Shown one piece after another: positions 1-6,004 of a stretch of DNA of 22,855 nt (position 1 is the first letter of the stretch; every line of letters starts with the position of its first letter). The notes under the pieces were generated by a model. That model searched no databases. It saw nothing but the letters and a program-made list of their open reading frames with translations, and was not told where the DNA came from. The DNA comes from CAZOKZ01 sp964580585 (GTDB lineage: Bacteria; Sumerlaeota; Sumerlaeia; SLMS01; JAHLLQ01): assembly GCA_964580585.1 (NCBI GenBank), contig CAZOKZ010000067.1, positions 1 through 22,855 on the forward strand. The letters run 5' to 3'. The position numbers were made by a program, and so were the translations under genes.

Positions 1-695
1 ACCGCCACGGCGGTGTCGCCCAGCATCGTTTCCGGGCGCGTCGTCGCCACGGTCACATGGCCGCTGCCGTCTTCGAGCGGATACTGCATGTGCCACAGAT
101 GGCCTTTTTCGTCTTCGTATTCGACTTCGTCGTCGGAAAGCGCCGTCAAGCTGACCGGGTCCCAGTTGACGAGGTATTCGCCGCGGAAAATCAGGCCTTT
201 ATCGTAAAGGCGCTTGAACGCCACACGCACGGCATGGGCGCGCGTGTCATCGAGCGTGAACGCTTCGCGCGACCAATCGCATGAGCAGCCAAGGCGTTTG
301 AGTTGTTCGACAATGCGGCCGCCCGCTTCTTCTTTCCACTTCCAGACCTCGGAAACAAACGCGTCGCGGCCCATTTCGTGGCGGTTGCGGCCTTCGCGGT
401 GAAGCTTCTCGACGACCACGTGTTGCGTCGCGATACCCGCGTGGTCCGTCCCCGGCACCCACAACACATTGCGGCCCTTCATGCGGTGGTAACGGATCAA
501 CGTGTCCTGGATCGTTTCGTCCAGACCATGCCCCATGTGCAGCACACCGGTAACGTTCGGCGGCGGGATGGCGATGCAGTAGGGATCGCCGTCATCATTG
601 GGGTTAGCCTTGAAATATTCGTTTTCGGCCCAAAACGACAGCCAACGCTGCTCGACTTCTTTCGGCTGATACTGTTTAGGCAGTTCCACTTTCAT
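1..695 (-). CDS. valS: Valyl-tRNA synthetase, N-terminal 231 codons (cut by window edge)
   Basis: Class I aminoacyl-tRNA synthetase that charges tRNA(Val) with valine in the cytoplasm. Only the first 231 codons lie in the window and the frame stays open to base 1. The reverse-strand translation begins MKVELPKQYQPKEVEQRW. It has the class I HIGH motif as HMGH at residues 53-56, in the context PPPNVTGVLHMGHG, which is typical of ValRS. VPGTDHAGIATQ follows at about 80-91. The frame runs into the start of the CP1 editing domain, with ATTRPETMLGD at about 217-227. The ATG at 693-695 is preceded by GGAG about 9 bases upstream, which supports this start. The leader holds a 6-bp GC hairpin (748-762), but I see no T-box-like structure. 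A full-length family member would have about 900 residues, so roughly three quarters is missing beyond the edge. Identity is secure. Confidence 0.96.
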   Translation of the reverse strand, partial: MKVELPKQYQPKEVEQRWLSFWAENEYFKANPNDDGDPYCIAIPPPNVTGVLHMGHGLDETIQDTLIRYHRMKGRNVLWVPGTDHAGIATQHVVVEKLHREGRNRHEMGRDAFVSEVWKWKEEAGGRIVEQLKRLGCSCDWSREAFTLDDTRAHAVRVAFKRLYDKGLIFRGEYLVNWDPVSLTALSDDEVEYEDEKGHLWHMQYPLEDGSGHVTVATTRPETMLGDTAVA

Positions 696-849
696 CGTCG
701 TCGCTCCGTCGGACACGGTTCCAAACCTCGATTTAGGGGTCAGTATTTGCCGCCGCGCGGCAGGGAGAGGACACTAGGCGCGTCCCCCCACGCGCGTCAA
801 TCAGGGAAGGGAGCCAATCACGAGGGAAAAAACTACCGAAGGAAAGTAT

Positions 850-940
850 ATCGCAAAGTCGCAAAGGAACGCAAAGTTCCTCTCCTTATATTTCCTCCTC
901 ATTTTCTTTGCGAAACTTAGCGTCTTAGCGACTTTGCGGT
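850..940. repeat. Array of CGCAAAG / CTTTGCG units in inverted arrangement
   Basis: The spacer upstream of valS holds CGCAAAG units on the left side (852-858, 860-866 and 870-876). On the right are CTTTGCG, CTTAGCG, CTTAGCG and CTTTGCG units (about 906-938). The two halves can pair imperfectly into a long hairpin around the T/C-rich centre at 880-905. The unit structure (heptamer plus 1-5 bases) differs from a rho-independent terminator. It resembles the low-complexity intergenic repeats seen in many environmental bacterial genomes. Function is unknown. The rest of the 696-1007 spacer holds only the small hairpin at 748-762 and the terminator at 945-977. Confidence 0.7.
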
Positions 941-944
941 AAAA

Positions 945-977
945 TAAAAAACCCGAGGAACCACAGGGCTCCTCGGA
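945..977 (-). terminator. Rho-independent terminator after the hupE-like gene
   Basis: On the minus strand a 7-bp stem (CCGAGGA / TCCTCGG; plus-strand arms 953-959 and 970-976) encloses a 10-base loop. It is followed by GTTTTTTATTTTA. It lies about 30 bases beyond the stop of the HupE-like gene, where a minus-strand terminator belongs. Confidence 0.85.
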
Positions 978-1007
978 TTGAATACTTAACGCTTGTTGTC
1001 TTGACGC

Positions 1008-1625
1008 TTACAGCACGCCCGCGATCATCAACGCACCCGCCGCCGTAACCAATCCCCCGCCCGCGCGAACAAGACGCTGTTGAGCGGCTTCGCTCTTGGC
1101 GAGTTTCTTCGCTGCCAGGCCCATTCCAATACCCGCCGCGTGAAGCGCTGCCGTGGCAGCCACAAATCCCATTGTGTAAACCGCGCCGGTTGCGCCTGCG
1201 GGCAACTCGGTGCCGTGTGCATGACCGTGGAAGAACGCAAAAGCACCCACGAGACCAATGCTCGCCGCCATCGGCAGACGAACCGCCGCCGCGACCATCA
1301 GCCCGAGCACAAGAACCGAAGCCGCGATGCCTTGCTCGACGAGCGGCGCGCCAATTCCCATCATTCCCATGACGCCGCCAAGCACCATGACGCTGACGAA
1401 TGCAGCGGGCAACGCCCAAAGCTTGCGGCCGCCGCTCTGAACCGCCCAAAGCCCAACGGCCACCATGGCCAGCAAGTGGTCGAGTCCGAACAGCGGGTGC
1501 GCAATGCCGGACGCGAGTCCACTATGCGTGTGTTGGTCGCCCGTCAAGTGCGCCGAAGCAGGCGAAGCGACCAAAGCAAACAGGCCAGTAAAAAGCAGAA
1601 AATTTCGTAAACGATTTTTCGTCAT
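1008..1625 (-). CDS. hupE: HupE/UreJ-family membrane protein, probable nickel/cobalt transporter
   Basis: Predicted inner-membrane metal permease of 205 aa, the usual size for HupE/UreJ proteins. A signal peptide occupies residues 1-25 (SPASA then HLTGDQHTH), so the mature protein would begin with a histidine-rich segment. The family signatures are visible: HPLFGLDH at 43-50 and the His-rich FFHGHAHG at 131-138. About six hydrophobic helices cover the remainder. Family members supply Ni or Co to hydrogenase, urease or cobalamin pathways, and none of those is in the window. The gene follows dinB by 75 bp on the same strand. An inverted repeat at 1644-1678 lies in that gap and could be an operator or a dinB terminator. 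The ribosome binding site before the ATG is weak. The metal is inferred from the family only. Confidence 0.9.
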   Translation of the reverse strand: MTKNRLRNFLLFTGLFALVASPASAHLTGDQHTHSGLASGIAHPLFGLDHLLAMVAVGLWAVQSGGRKLWALPAAFVSVMVLGGVMGMMGIGAPLVEQGIAASVLVLGLMVAAAVRLPMAASIGLVGAFAFFHGHAHGTELPAGATGAVYTMGFVAATAALHAAGIGMGLAAKKLAKSEAAQQRLVRAGGGLVTAAGALMIAGVL

Positions 1626-1643
1626 CTCGAGGTACCCATGTTT

Positions 1644-1678
1644 AAATTTTCCCGAAACCAGGAACGTGGGAAAAATTT
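1644..1678. promoter_or_regulatory. Inverted repeat between dinB and hupE
   Basis: AAATTTTCCC (1644-1653) pairs with GGGAAAAATTT (1668-1678) around a 14-base loop, with one bulged A. It lies 19-53 bases upstream of the hupE-like start and 23 bases beyond the dinB stop. It could be a terminator for dinB or an operator-like dyad for hupE. The sequence alone does not decide. Confidence 0.45.
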
Positions 1679-1700
1679 TCGTGGTGAGCGGTTGTTCAAA

Positions 1701-2936
1701 TCAAGGACTGTTTTGGCTCTTTTTACCCTCGCGCGGTCCAAAAGCACCCGAAATCATCTGACCACGTGCTTCTTTCCCCGCCGCGTTGCCGATAATCTTT
1801 TCGCCGTACCGCGCGCGTACTTCGTCGAGCGCATGATTCAACCGGTCGCGTTTCTCTAAATCCGGCAATTCGGCGTCGAGCAAATCGAGTTGCATGCATT
1901 CGCCTTCGAGATTCGTGCATCCCACGCCAATCAGCCGCAACGGGCGTTCTGGATCGCGTTTGGATTCGAGCAATTCCAACGCCGTTCGGAAAATAACCTT
2001 CTGATCCTGGGTCGGTCCGTCAAGCGTTCGCGCCGCCGTGTGCGTTTCAAAATTCGCGTACCGAAATTTGATCTGAACCGTGCGTCCGGAAAGCTCCGCG
2101 CGGCGCATGCGGTGGGCGACTTTTTCGCTCAACGCACAGAGTACGCCACTCAGGTATTCCGCATCGTTGGTATCGCGATCAAACGTCAGTTCATTGCTGA
2201 TCGACTTGACGTCCTCTTCTGTCACAACAACCGACGTCTCCGTCCCCATCGCACGTGCATGCAGTGACGCGCCGTGCTTGCCGAAGAGCCGCACGCAGGT
2301 CTCCGTCCCCAACGACTGTAAGTCGCCAAGACGCAAAACGCCCAGTTTTTTCAGGGCTTCCTGCGTCTTCTTTCCAATCCCCGGCATTTTACCCACGGGC
2401 AAGGGACGGAGGAATTCTTTCTCCGTCCCCGCTGGCACCCACAGCAATCCACGCGGTTTGCACAAATCCGACGCGATCTTTGAAACCGTCTTGGTGGATG
2501 AAATACCAACGGAACTGGGCAGTTTCACTTTCTCCCAAATCGCCCGCCGTACGCGATCGCCCATTTCGACCGGCGAACCCCACAAACGCTCCGTCCCCGT
2601 CATGTCCAGATACGCTTCATCCTGGCTCGCCATCTGAACCAGCGGCGTCAGCGATTCAAGCGTTTCGCGAATCGCGCGTGAATACTCGCCGTACCGCCCG
2701 TACGACCCGCTGACGAAAATCGCCTGCGGGCAAAGCCGTCTCGCCTGCGAACACGGCATGGCGCTGTGCACGCCAAATTTGCGCGCTTCGTAACTCGCCG
2801 ACGACACCACGCTACGGCTGTCCGACGGTCCGCCGACAATCACCGGTTTGCCGATCAGCGACGGATCGAGCAATCGCTCGACGGACACAAAAAAGCAGTC
2901 CATATCGACATGGATGATGGTGCGTGGCGGCGGCAT
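1701..2936 (-). CDS. dinB: DNA polymerase IV (Y-family translesion polymerase)
   Basis: Error-prone Y-family polymerase that bypasses DNA lesions; 411 aa, slightly longer than the usual 350-400. Visible motifs are HVDMDCFFVSVE near the N-terminus, with catalytic D11 and steric-gate F16 (equivalent to E. coli F13). SYEARKFGVHSAMP lies at about 48-61, and SQDEAYLDMTG at about 104-114 carries catalytic D106 and E107. VGISSTKTVSKIASDLCKP and the helix-hairpin-helix region PGIGKKTQEALKKLG follow. The little-finger domain fills roughly 245-360. The last 30 or so residues are a basic, low-complexity tail. I see no clear terminal beta-clamp-binding peptide. The start is supported by GAGGAG about 8 bases upstream of the ATG. 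I see no obvious LexA box in the upstream spacer. Confidence 0.96.
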   Translation of the reverse strand: MPPPRTIIHVDMDCFFVSVERLLDPSLIGKPVIVGGPSDSRSVVSSASYEARKFGVHSAMPCSQARRLCPQAIFVSGSYGRYGEYSRAIRETLESLTPLVQMASQDEAYLDMTGTERLWGSPVEMGDRVRRAIWEKVKLPSSVGISSTKTVSKIASDLCKPRGLLWVPAGTEKEFLRPLPVGKMPGIGKKTQEALKKLGVLRLGDLQSLGTETCVRLFGKHGASLHARAMGTETSVVVTEEDVKSISNELTFDRDTNDAEYLSGVLCALSEKVAHRMRRAELSGRTVQIKFRYANFETHTAARTLDGPTQDQKVIFRTALELLESKRDPERPLRLIGVGCTNLEGECMQLDLLDAELPDLEKRDRLNHALDEVRARYGEKIIGNAAGKEARGQMISGAFGPREGKKSQNSP

Positions 2937-3010
2937 TGGGGAACTCCTCGGGTGCCCAACCTCGGCGTGGCGCGAAATTCAAATCTCAGCGAGACGCCGT
3001 TGGCGAAATT

Positions 3011-3025
3011 TAGGCGAAACGCCTA
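3011..3025. repeat. Small perfect hairpin in the divergent spacer
   Basis: TAGGCG (3011-3016) and CGCCTA (3020-3025) pair around an AAA loop between the divergent dinB and rhodanese genes. No T-tract follows, so a terminator is unlikely. It may be a protein-binding dyad or part of a repeat. Confidence 0.35.
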
Positions 3026-3081
3026 CCCAATTGCAAGCCCCGATTGACTTCCGCCCACCAGAAAACCACCTCCCTGGGACC

Positions 3082-3099
3082 GCCGAGCCCCAGCTCGGC
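3082..3099. repeat. GC-rich perfect hairpin, dispersed-repeat-like
   Basis: GCCGAGC (3082-3088) and GCTCGGC (3093-3099) form a perfect 7-bp stem with a CCCA loop, preceded by TGGGACC. The layout (GGGACC followed by a GC palindrome) resembles REP-like intergenic palindromes. Only one copy is in this window, so repeat status cannot be shown here. Confidence 0.45.
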
Positions 3100-3161
3100 A
3101 TCACCATTGCCTTTCACGCCGCATCGGCCAATCCCGCACCAACGTTCGCCCTCGACTCCGC

Positions 3162-3243
3162 CGCGCGCGAGGGCGCAGCTTCGGCGCGCGGGTTGCTCCG
3201 CAAGCCGCGTGACGAAGAGGGCGCGGCCTCGGGCTCGCGCGCG
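3162..3243 (+). repeat. Dispersed structured repeat, copy 1
   Basis: An 82-bp GC-rich element runs from CGCGCGCGAGGGCGCAGC to GGGCTCGCGCGCG. A close copy of 91 bp lies at 20802-20892 in the same orientation. Each copy contains two direct, similar half-units (GAGGGCGCAGCTTC and GAGGGCGCGGCCTC). Between them is a hairpin, here GGTTGC-TCC-GCAAGCC at 3191-3206. The element sits in the spacer between dinB and the rhodanese gene and has no reading frame of its own that looks coding. Confidence 0.85.
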
Positions 3244-3291
3244 GCCCACCTCTTGCATGAGCGAATGGCGAACGCTTCGAGAGGTCCTCTC

Positions 3292-3879
3292 ATGTCATCA
3301 TACCCGCATCGAAAAACAATCCTGATTACCCTGGCTGGGATAATCCTGTTTGTTGCTTTGATTCGCCTCTCCATGCTTAATATAGATACTGTTCCCAGTT
3401 TGACTCCTCCCAATCGCCCACTCAGCAATCGCAATCCCCTGCTCGTCGCCGAAAGCTACAAAGCCGTCACCCAATTCCACACTCCGCCCATTCAAATCTC
3501 CGACCTGCAAACCGAACTTCAATCCAACATCCAACCTTTACTCGTCGATACCCGCGCGCCCGAGGAATACGCCACCAGCCACCTCCCTGGCGCAATTTTG
3601 TGGAATTCCGAAGCAGGCGACCCGCCTCCCGAAGCCGTAACCCAGGCCGCCGACTCAGGCCAACCGATCGTCTTTTACTGCTCGATCGGCGTACGGAGCG
3701 GTCGCGCCGGAGACCGGATTTTATCGGATCATCCCGACGCCCGGTGTTCAAATCTGGAGGGCGGCATCTTCGCCTGGGCACAAGAAAACGGCCACCTCGA
3801 AGGAGGCGACCGCGTTCATCCTTACGATGCAAATTGGGGACGCTTGTTGCCCGACAATTTGCGTTCCGACCGCGATTAA
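3292..3879 (+). CDS. Membrane-anchored single-domain rhodanese
   Basis: Predicted sulfurtransferase-like protein of 195 aa held in the membrane by an N-terminal anchor. Residues 8-28 (KTILITLAGIILFVALI and following) are hydrophobic. A 40-residue linker leads to one rhodanese domain from about 66 to 175, so the domain is probably periplasmic. Domain marks are LLVDTRAPEEYATSHLPGA at about 83-101 and the active-site loop CSIGVR at 130-135, with nucleophile Cys130, followed by NLEGGIFAW. The reading frame is open much further upstream, but I chose the ATG at 3292. It has GAGAGG 7-8 bases before it, and the upstream part would translate the dispersed repeat. The stop overlaps the stop of the convergent PfkB gene by four bases. 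The substrate is unknown. Confidence 0.88.
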   Translation: MSSYPHRKTILITLAGIILFVALIRLSMLNIDTVPSLTPPNRPLSNRNPLLVAESYKAVTQFHTPPIQISDLQTELQSNIQPLLVDTRAPEEYATSHLPGAILWNSEAGDPPPEAVTQAADSGQPIVFYCSIGVRSGRAGDRILSDHPDARCSNLEGGIFAWAQENGHLEGGDRVHPYDANWGRLLPDNLRSDRD

Positions 3880-4820
3880 ACAGCGGGTAATTGCTCAAAT
3901 GTCATCGTATTGATTTTAGGCAAAAACGCCTGCACTTCTTCGATGGTCACATGCTGGCGCTCTCGCACCGCCCACGCGCAACCGCACGCCGTCGCGTATG
4001 CCAGCAAATCGGCGCCTCGGCTCCCTTTCAAAAACGAAGAAACCAACCCTGCCATAAAACAATCGCCCGCCCCCACCGCGCGGTGATCGCTCACTTCAGG
4101 CGGTTTGCAATGCCACGCGCCGTTATTATTCGCCAGCACCGCGCCGTCCGCCGCCATCGTCACACAAAATGCGCGAATCCCCGTGCCCACGTATTGACAC
4201 GCCACGCGCGCGATAGATTCCGCGTCGGGCAACGGGCGTTCGAGCACTTCCTCCAACTCCGTGCGGTTGATTTTAATCACCTCCGGCTTTTCGGAAATCA
4301 CCCGTCCCAACGCATTGCCCGTCGTATCGACAAATGTCGGGATATTCGACCCGCGTGCCCATTGAACCAACTCGGCATACGAATGACGCGGCAGCCCCGG
4401 CGGCAGACTCCCCGCCAAAACCAAGGCTTTCATTTCACCCACGTTGCGTTGCAACTCCCGCCGCAGACCCGTCATAAACCCCGGATCCATTTCCTCGCCC
4501 GGCGTATTTACCTTGATGTGCTGGCCCGTCGAAATATCGTGAAGGACCACGTTAATGCGTGTCGGAGCCGACGTTTCCACGGGAAAAACCTCGATTCCAT
4601 CGCGCCGAGCCAGATTGAGAAAATCCTGACCCGTTGTCCCTCCGACCATGACAACGGCACAGGTTTTTTCACCCAGCGCATGCAGCATGCGCGACACGTT
4701 GATGCCTTTCCCCCCCGCCACGCGCATCGAAGAAGTCGAACGCAGCACTTTGTCATATTCGATTTCGGGTGTTTCAATAAACAAATCCACCGCAGGATTC
4801 AGTGTTATCGTCGCGATCAT
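3876..4820 (-). CDS. PfkB-family phosphofructokinase (1-phosphofructokinase/LacC type)
   Basis: Ribokinase-superfamily sugar-phosphate kinase of 314 aa, the expected length. It begins MIATITLNPAVD, characteristic of the FruK/LacC/Pfk-2 branch. Key motifs are GGKGINVSR at 36-44 for substrate binding, NTPGEE at about 105-110, LAGSLPPG at about 135-142, KINRTELEE at about 183-191, and GAGDCFMAG at 250-258 with the catalytic base D253. The reaction is ATP-dependent phosphorylation of fructose 1-phosphate, fructose 6-phosphate or tagatose 6-phosphate, and the sequence alone does not separate these. The frame extends upstream to 4991, but the family N-terminus and the overlap with the divergent small ORF argue for 4820. 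No fructose PTS is next to it, which mildly favours a glycolytic 6-phosphofructokinase role. Confidence 0.92.
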   Translation of the reverse strand: MIATITLNPAVDLFIETPEIEYDKVLRSTSSMRVAGGKGINVSRMLHALGEKTCAVVMVGGTTGQDFLNLARRDGIEVFPVETSAPTRINVVLHDISTGQHIKVNTPGEEMDPGFMTGLRRELQRNVGEMKALVLAGSLPPGLPRHSYAELVQWARGSNIPTFVDTTGNALGRVISEKPEVIKINRTELEEVLERPLPDAESIARVACQYVGTGIRAFCVTMAADGAVLANNNGAWHCKPPEVSDHRAVGAGDCFMAGLVSSFLKGSRGADLLAYATACGCAWAVRERQHVTIEEVQAFLPKINTMTFEQLPAV

Positions 4821-4877
4821 CGGGAAAACCCCCAATAGCGAAAAGTTTTTAGGAATTAATCGTATTTGGAGTAAATT

Positions 4878-5045
4878 ATGCCAAACCACCAAGGGAGTCC
4901 AGAAGAAATGCGTCATCTTGTCCCGATCTTCGACGATAATCGAGACGAATTCGCATATATTCCCTTTGGAAAAGTCTTTTCCGCCTGTCACAATTTACAG
5001 ATAAATCCCCAAAAACCCTTGCTTGGCGGGCTTTTTGCCCAATAG
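4878..5045 (+). CDS. Possible small protein of 55 residues upstream of larE
   Basis: A short frame begins MPNHQGSPEEMRHLVPIFDD and ends LLGGLFAQ, then TAG. A good Shine-Dalgarno GGAG (4868-4871) lies six bases before the ATG. The frame fills most of the space between the divergent PfkB gene and larE and ends 43 bases before the larE start. It has no membrane segment. One Cys-His pair (SACHN) is visible. I do not recognise the product. It could be a genuine small protein co-transcribed with larE, a leader peptide, or chance. Conservation in relatives would decide. Confidence 0.42.
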   Translation: MPNHQGSPEEMRHLVPIFDDNRDEFAYIPFGKVFSACHNLQINPQKPLLGGLFAQ

Positions 5046-5088
5046 TTCCCCGATTGCTCGTATCAGCCGCTTCAACTCATGAGCTGGT

Positions 5089-5967
5089 ATGGGTGTCGCA
5101 ACCGTCCAAGGCATGAATTCAATGGCATCGAGCATGGATATTACTGTCGAGCAATTAGCACAACGCCTGGAAACACACATTCGCTCGCTTGGCGATCGGG
5201 TATTGGTGGCTTATTCCGGCGGTGTGGACAGCACGGTGGTACTCAAAGCCGCCACACGCGCGCTTGGGAAAAACGCGACCGGTATTTTGGCCGATACGGA
5301 ATCGAACACCGAAGAGGACATCGCGCTTGCCAGACGCATCGCCGAGGAACATGGCTTGCAATTCGAGGTGATCAATTACAGCGAACTCGCCATTGAAAAT
5401 TACGCAGAAAACCCGGTAAATCGTTGTTTTTTCTGCAAATCGGCCCTTTACACCCATCTCACGAACCTGGCAAACGACCGCACTTTCGACGTCATTTGCG
5501 ACGGAACGAATACGGACGATGTTGGCGATTATCGCCCGGGCTTAAAAGCAGTTTCGCAACAAGGCATTCGCTCACCCTTGCGTGAGACGAATCTCTCGAA
5601 AACGGATGTCCGCGCGCTAGCCAAATACTATGGTCTGCCGAATCATGAACGTCCCTCCAGCCCCTGCTTGTCTTCCCGCATTCCGTACGGAACCACCATC
5701 ACTCGCGAAAAACTCGACCAGGTTGCACAAGCCGAGCGATATCTTGCCAGCCTCGGGATACGGGAATTCCGTTGCCGCCATCACGAAAAAGTGGCTCGCT
5801 TGGAGGTGCCCCTTGAACAATTCGGCATTATCCTCGCTCATCGCGACGAGATCGTCGCCGAGCTTCGCCGTATTGGTTTCCTTTGGGTGGCGTTGGATTT
5901 AGCAGGATTTCAAAGTGGAAGTCTCAACCGTGTAATCAACTCCTCGAATGCCGAGGATCGCACATAA
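5089..5967 (+). CDS. larE: ATP-dependent pyridinium-biscarboxylate sulfur transferase LarE
   Basis: PP-loop ATP pyrophosphatase that adenylates and sulfurates pyridinium-3,5-biscarboxylate mononucleotide in synthesis of the nickel-pincer nucleotide cofactor. The first isolated step was described for lactate racemase. The PP-loop SGGVDS is at 43-48. The family block NRCFFCKSALY at 111-121 carries C113 and C116, and SPCLSSRIPYGT at 191-202 carries C193. Having all three cysteines fits the LarE subtype reported to bind a [4Fe-4S] cluster, not the single sacrificial-cysteine type. Length is 292 aa against about 270 for typical members. The start is uncertain: 5089 gives extra N-terminal residues and 5134 (MDITVEQL) fits the family better, and neither has a strong ribosome binding site. 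larA, larB and larC are absent from the window. The DUF1573 gene follows by 37 bp. Confidence 0.94.
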   Translation: MGVATVQGMNSMASSMDITVEQLAQRLETHIRSLGDRVLVAYSGGVDSTVVLKAATRALGKNATGILADTESNTEEDIALARRIAEEHGLQFEVINYSELAIENYAENPVNRCFFCKSALYTHLTNLANDRTFDVICDGTNTDDVGDYRPGLKAVSQQGIRSPLRETNLSKTDVRALAKYYGLPNHERPSSPCLSSRIPYGTTITREKLDQVAQAERYLASLGIREFRCRHHEKVARLEVPLEQFGIILAHRDEIVAELRRIGFLWVALDLAGFQSGSLNRVINSSNAEDRT

Positions 5968-6004
5968 TTCATCACCATTTATTTCCAGTGAGGTTGTCGT
6001 ATCT

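Noticed and set aside
303..920. 205-residue plus-strand frame
   Set aside because: It is antisense to valS and runs into the CGCAAAG repeat. The minus strand carries clear ValRS motifs over the same bases.
850..940. CRISPR array
   Set aside because: The repeated units are heptamers with spacers of 1-5 bases in both orientations. There are no 25-40-base repeats and spacers, and no cas genes.
2848..3291. Upstream extension of the rhodanese frame
   Set aside because: It would translate the start of dinB in antisense, the hairpins and the dispersed repeat. The ATG at 3292 has a ribosome binding site followed by a membrane anchor.
3891..4838. 315-residue plus-strand frame
   Set aside because: Antisense to the PfkB-family gene. 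The composition is rich in His and Arg with no recognisable motif, as expected of a shadow frame.
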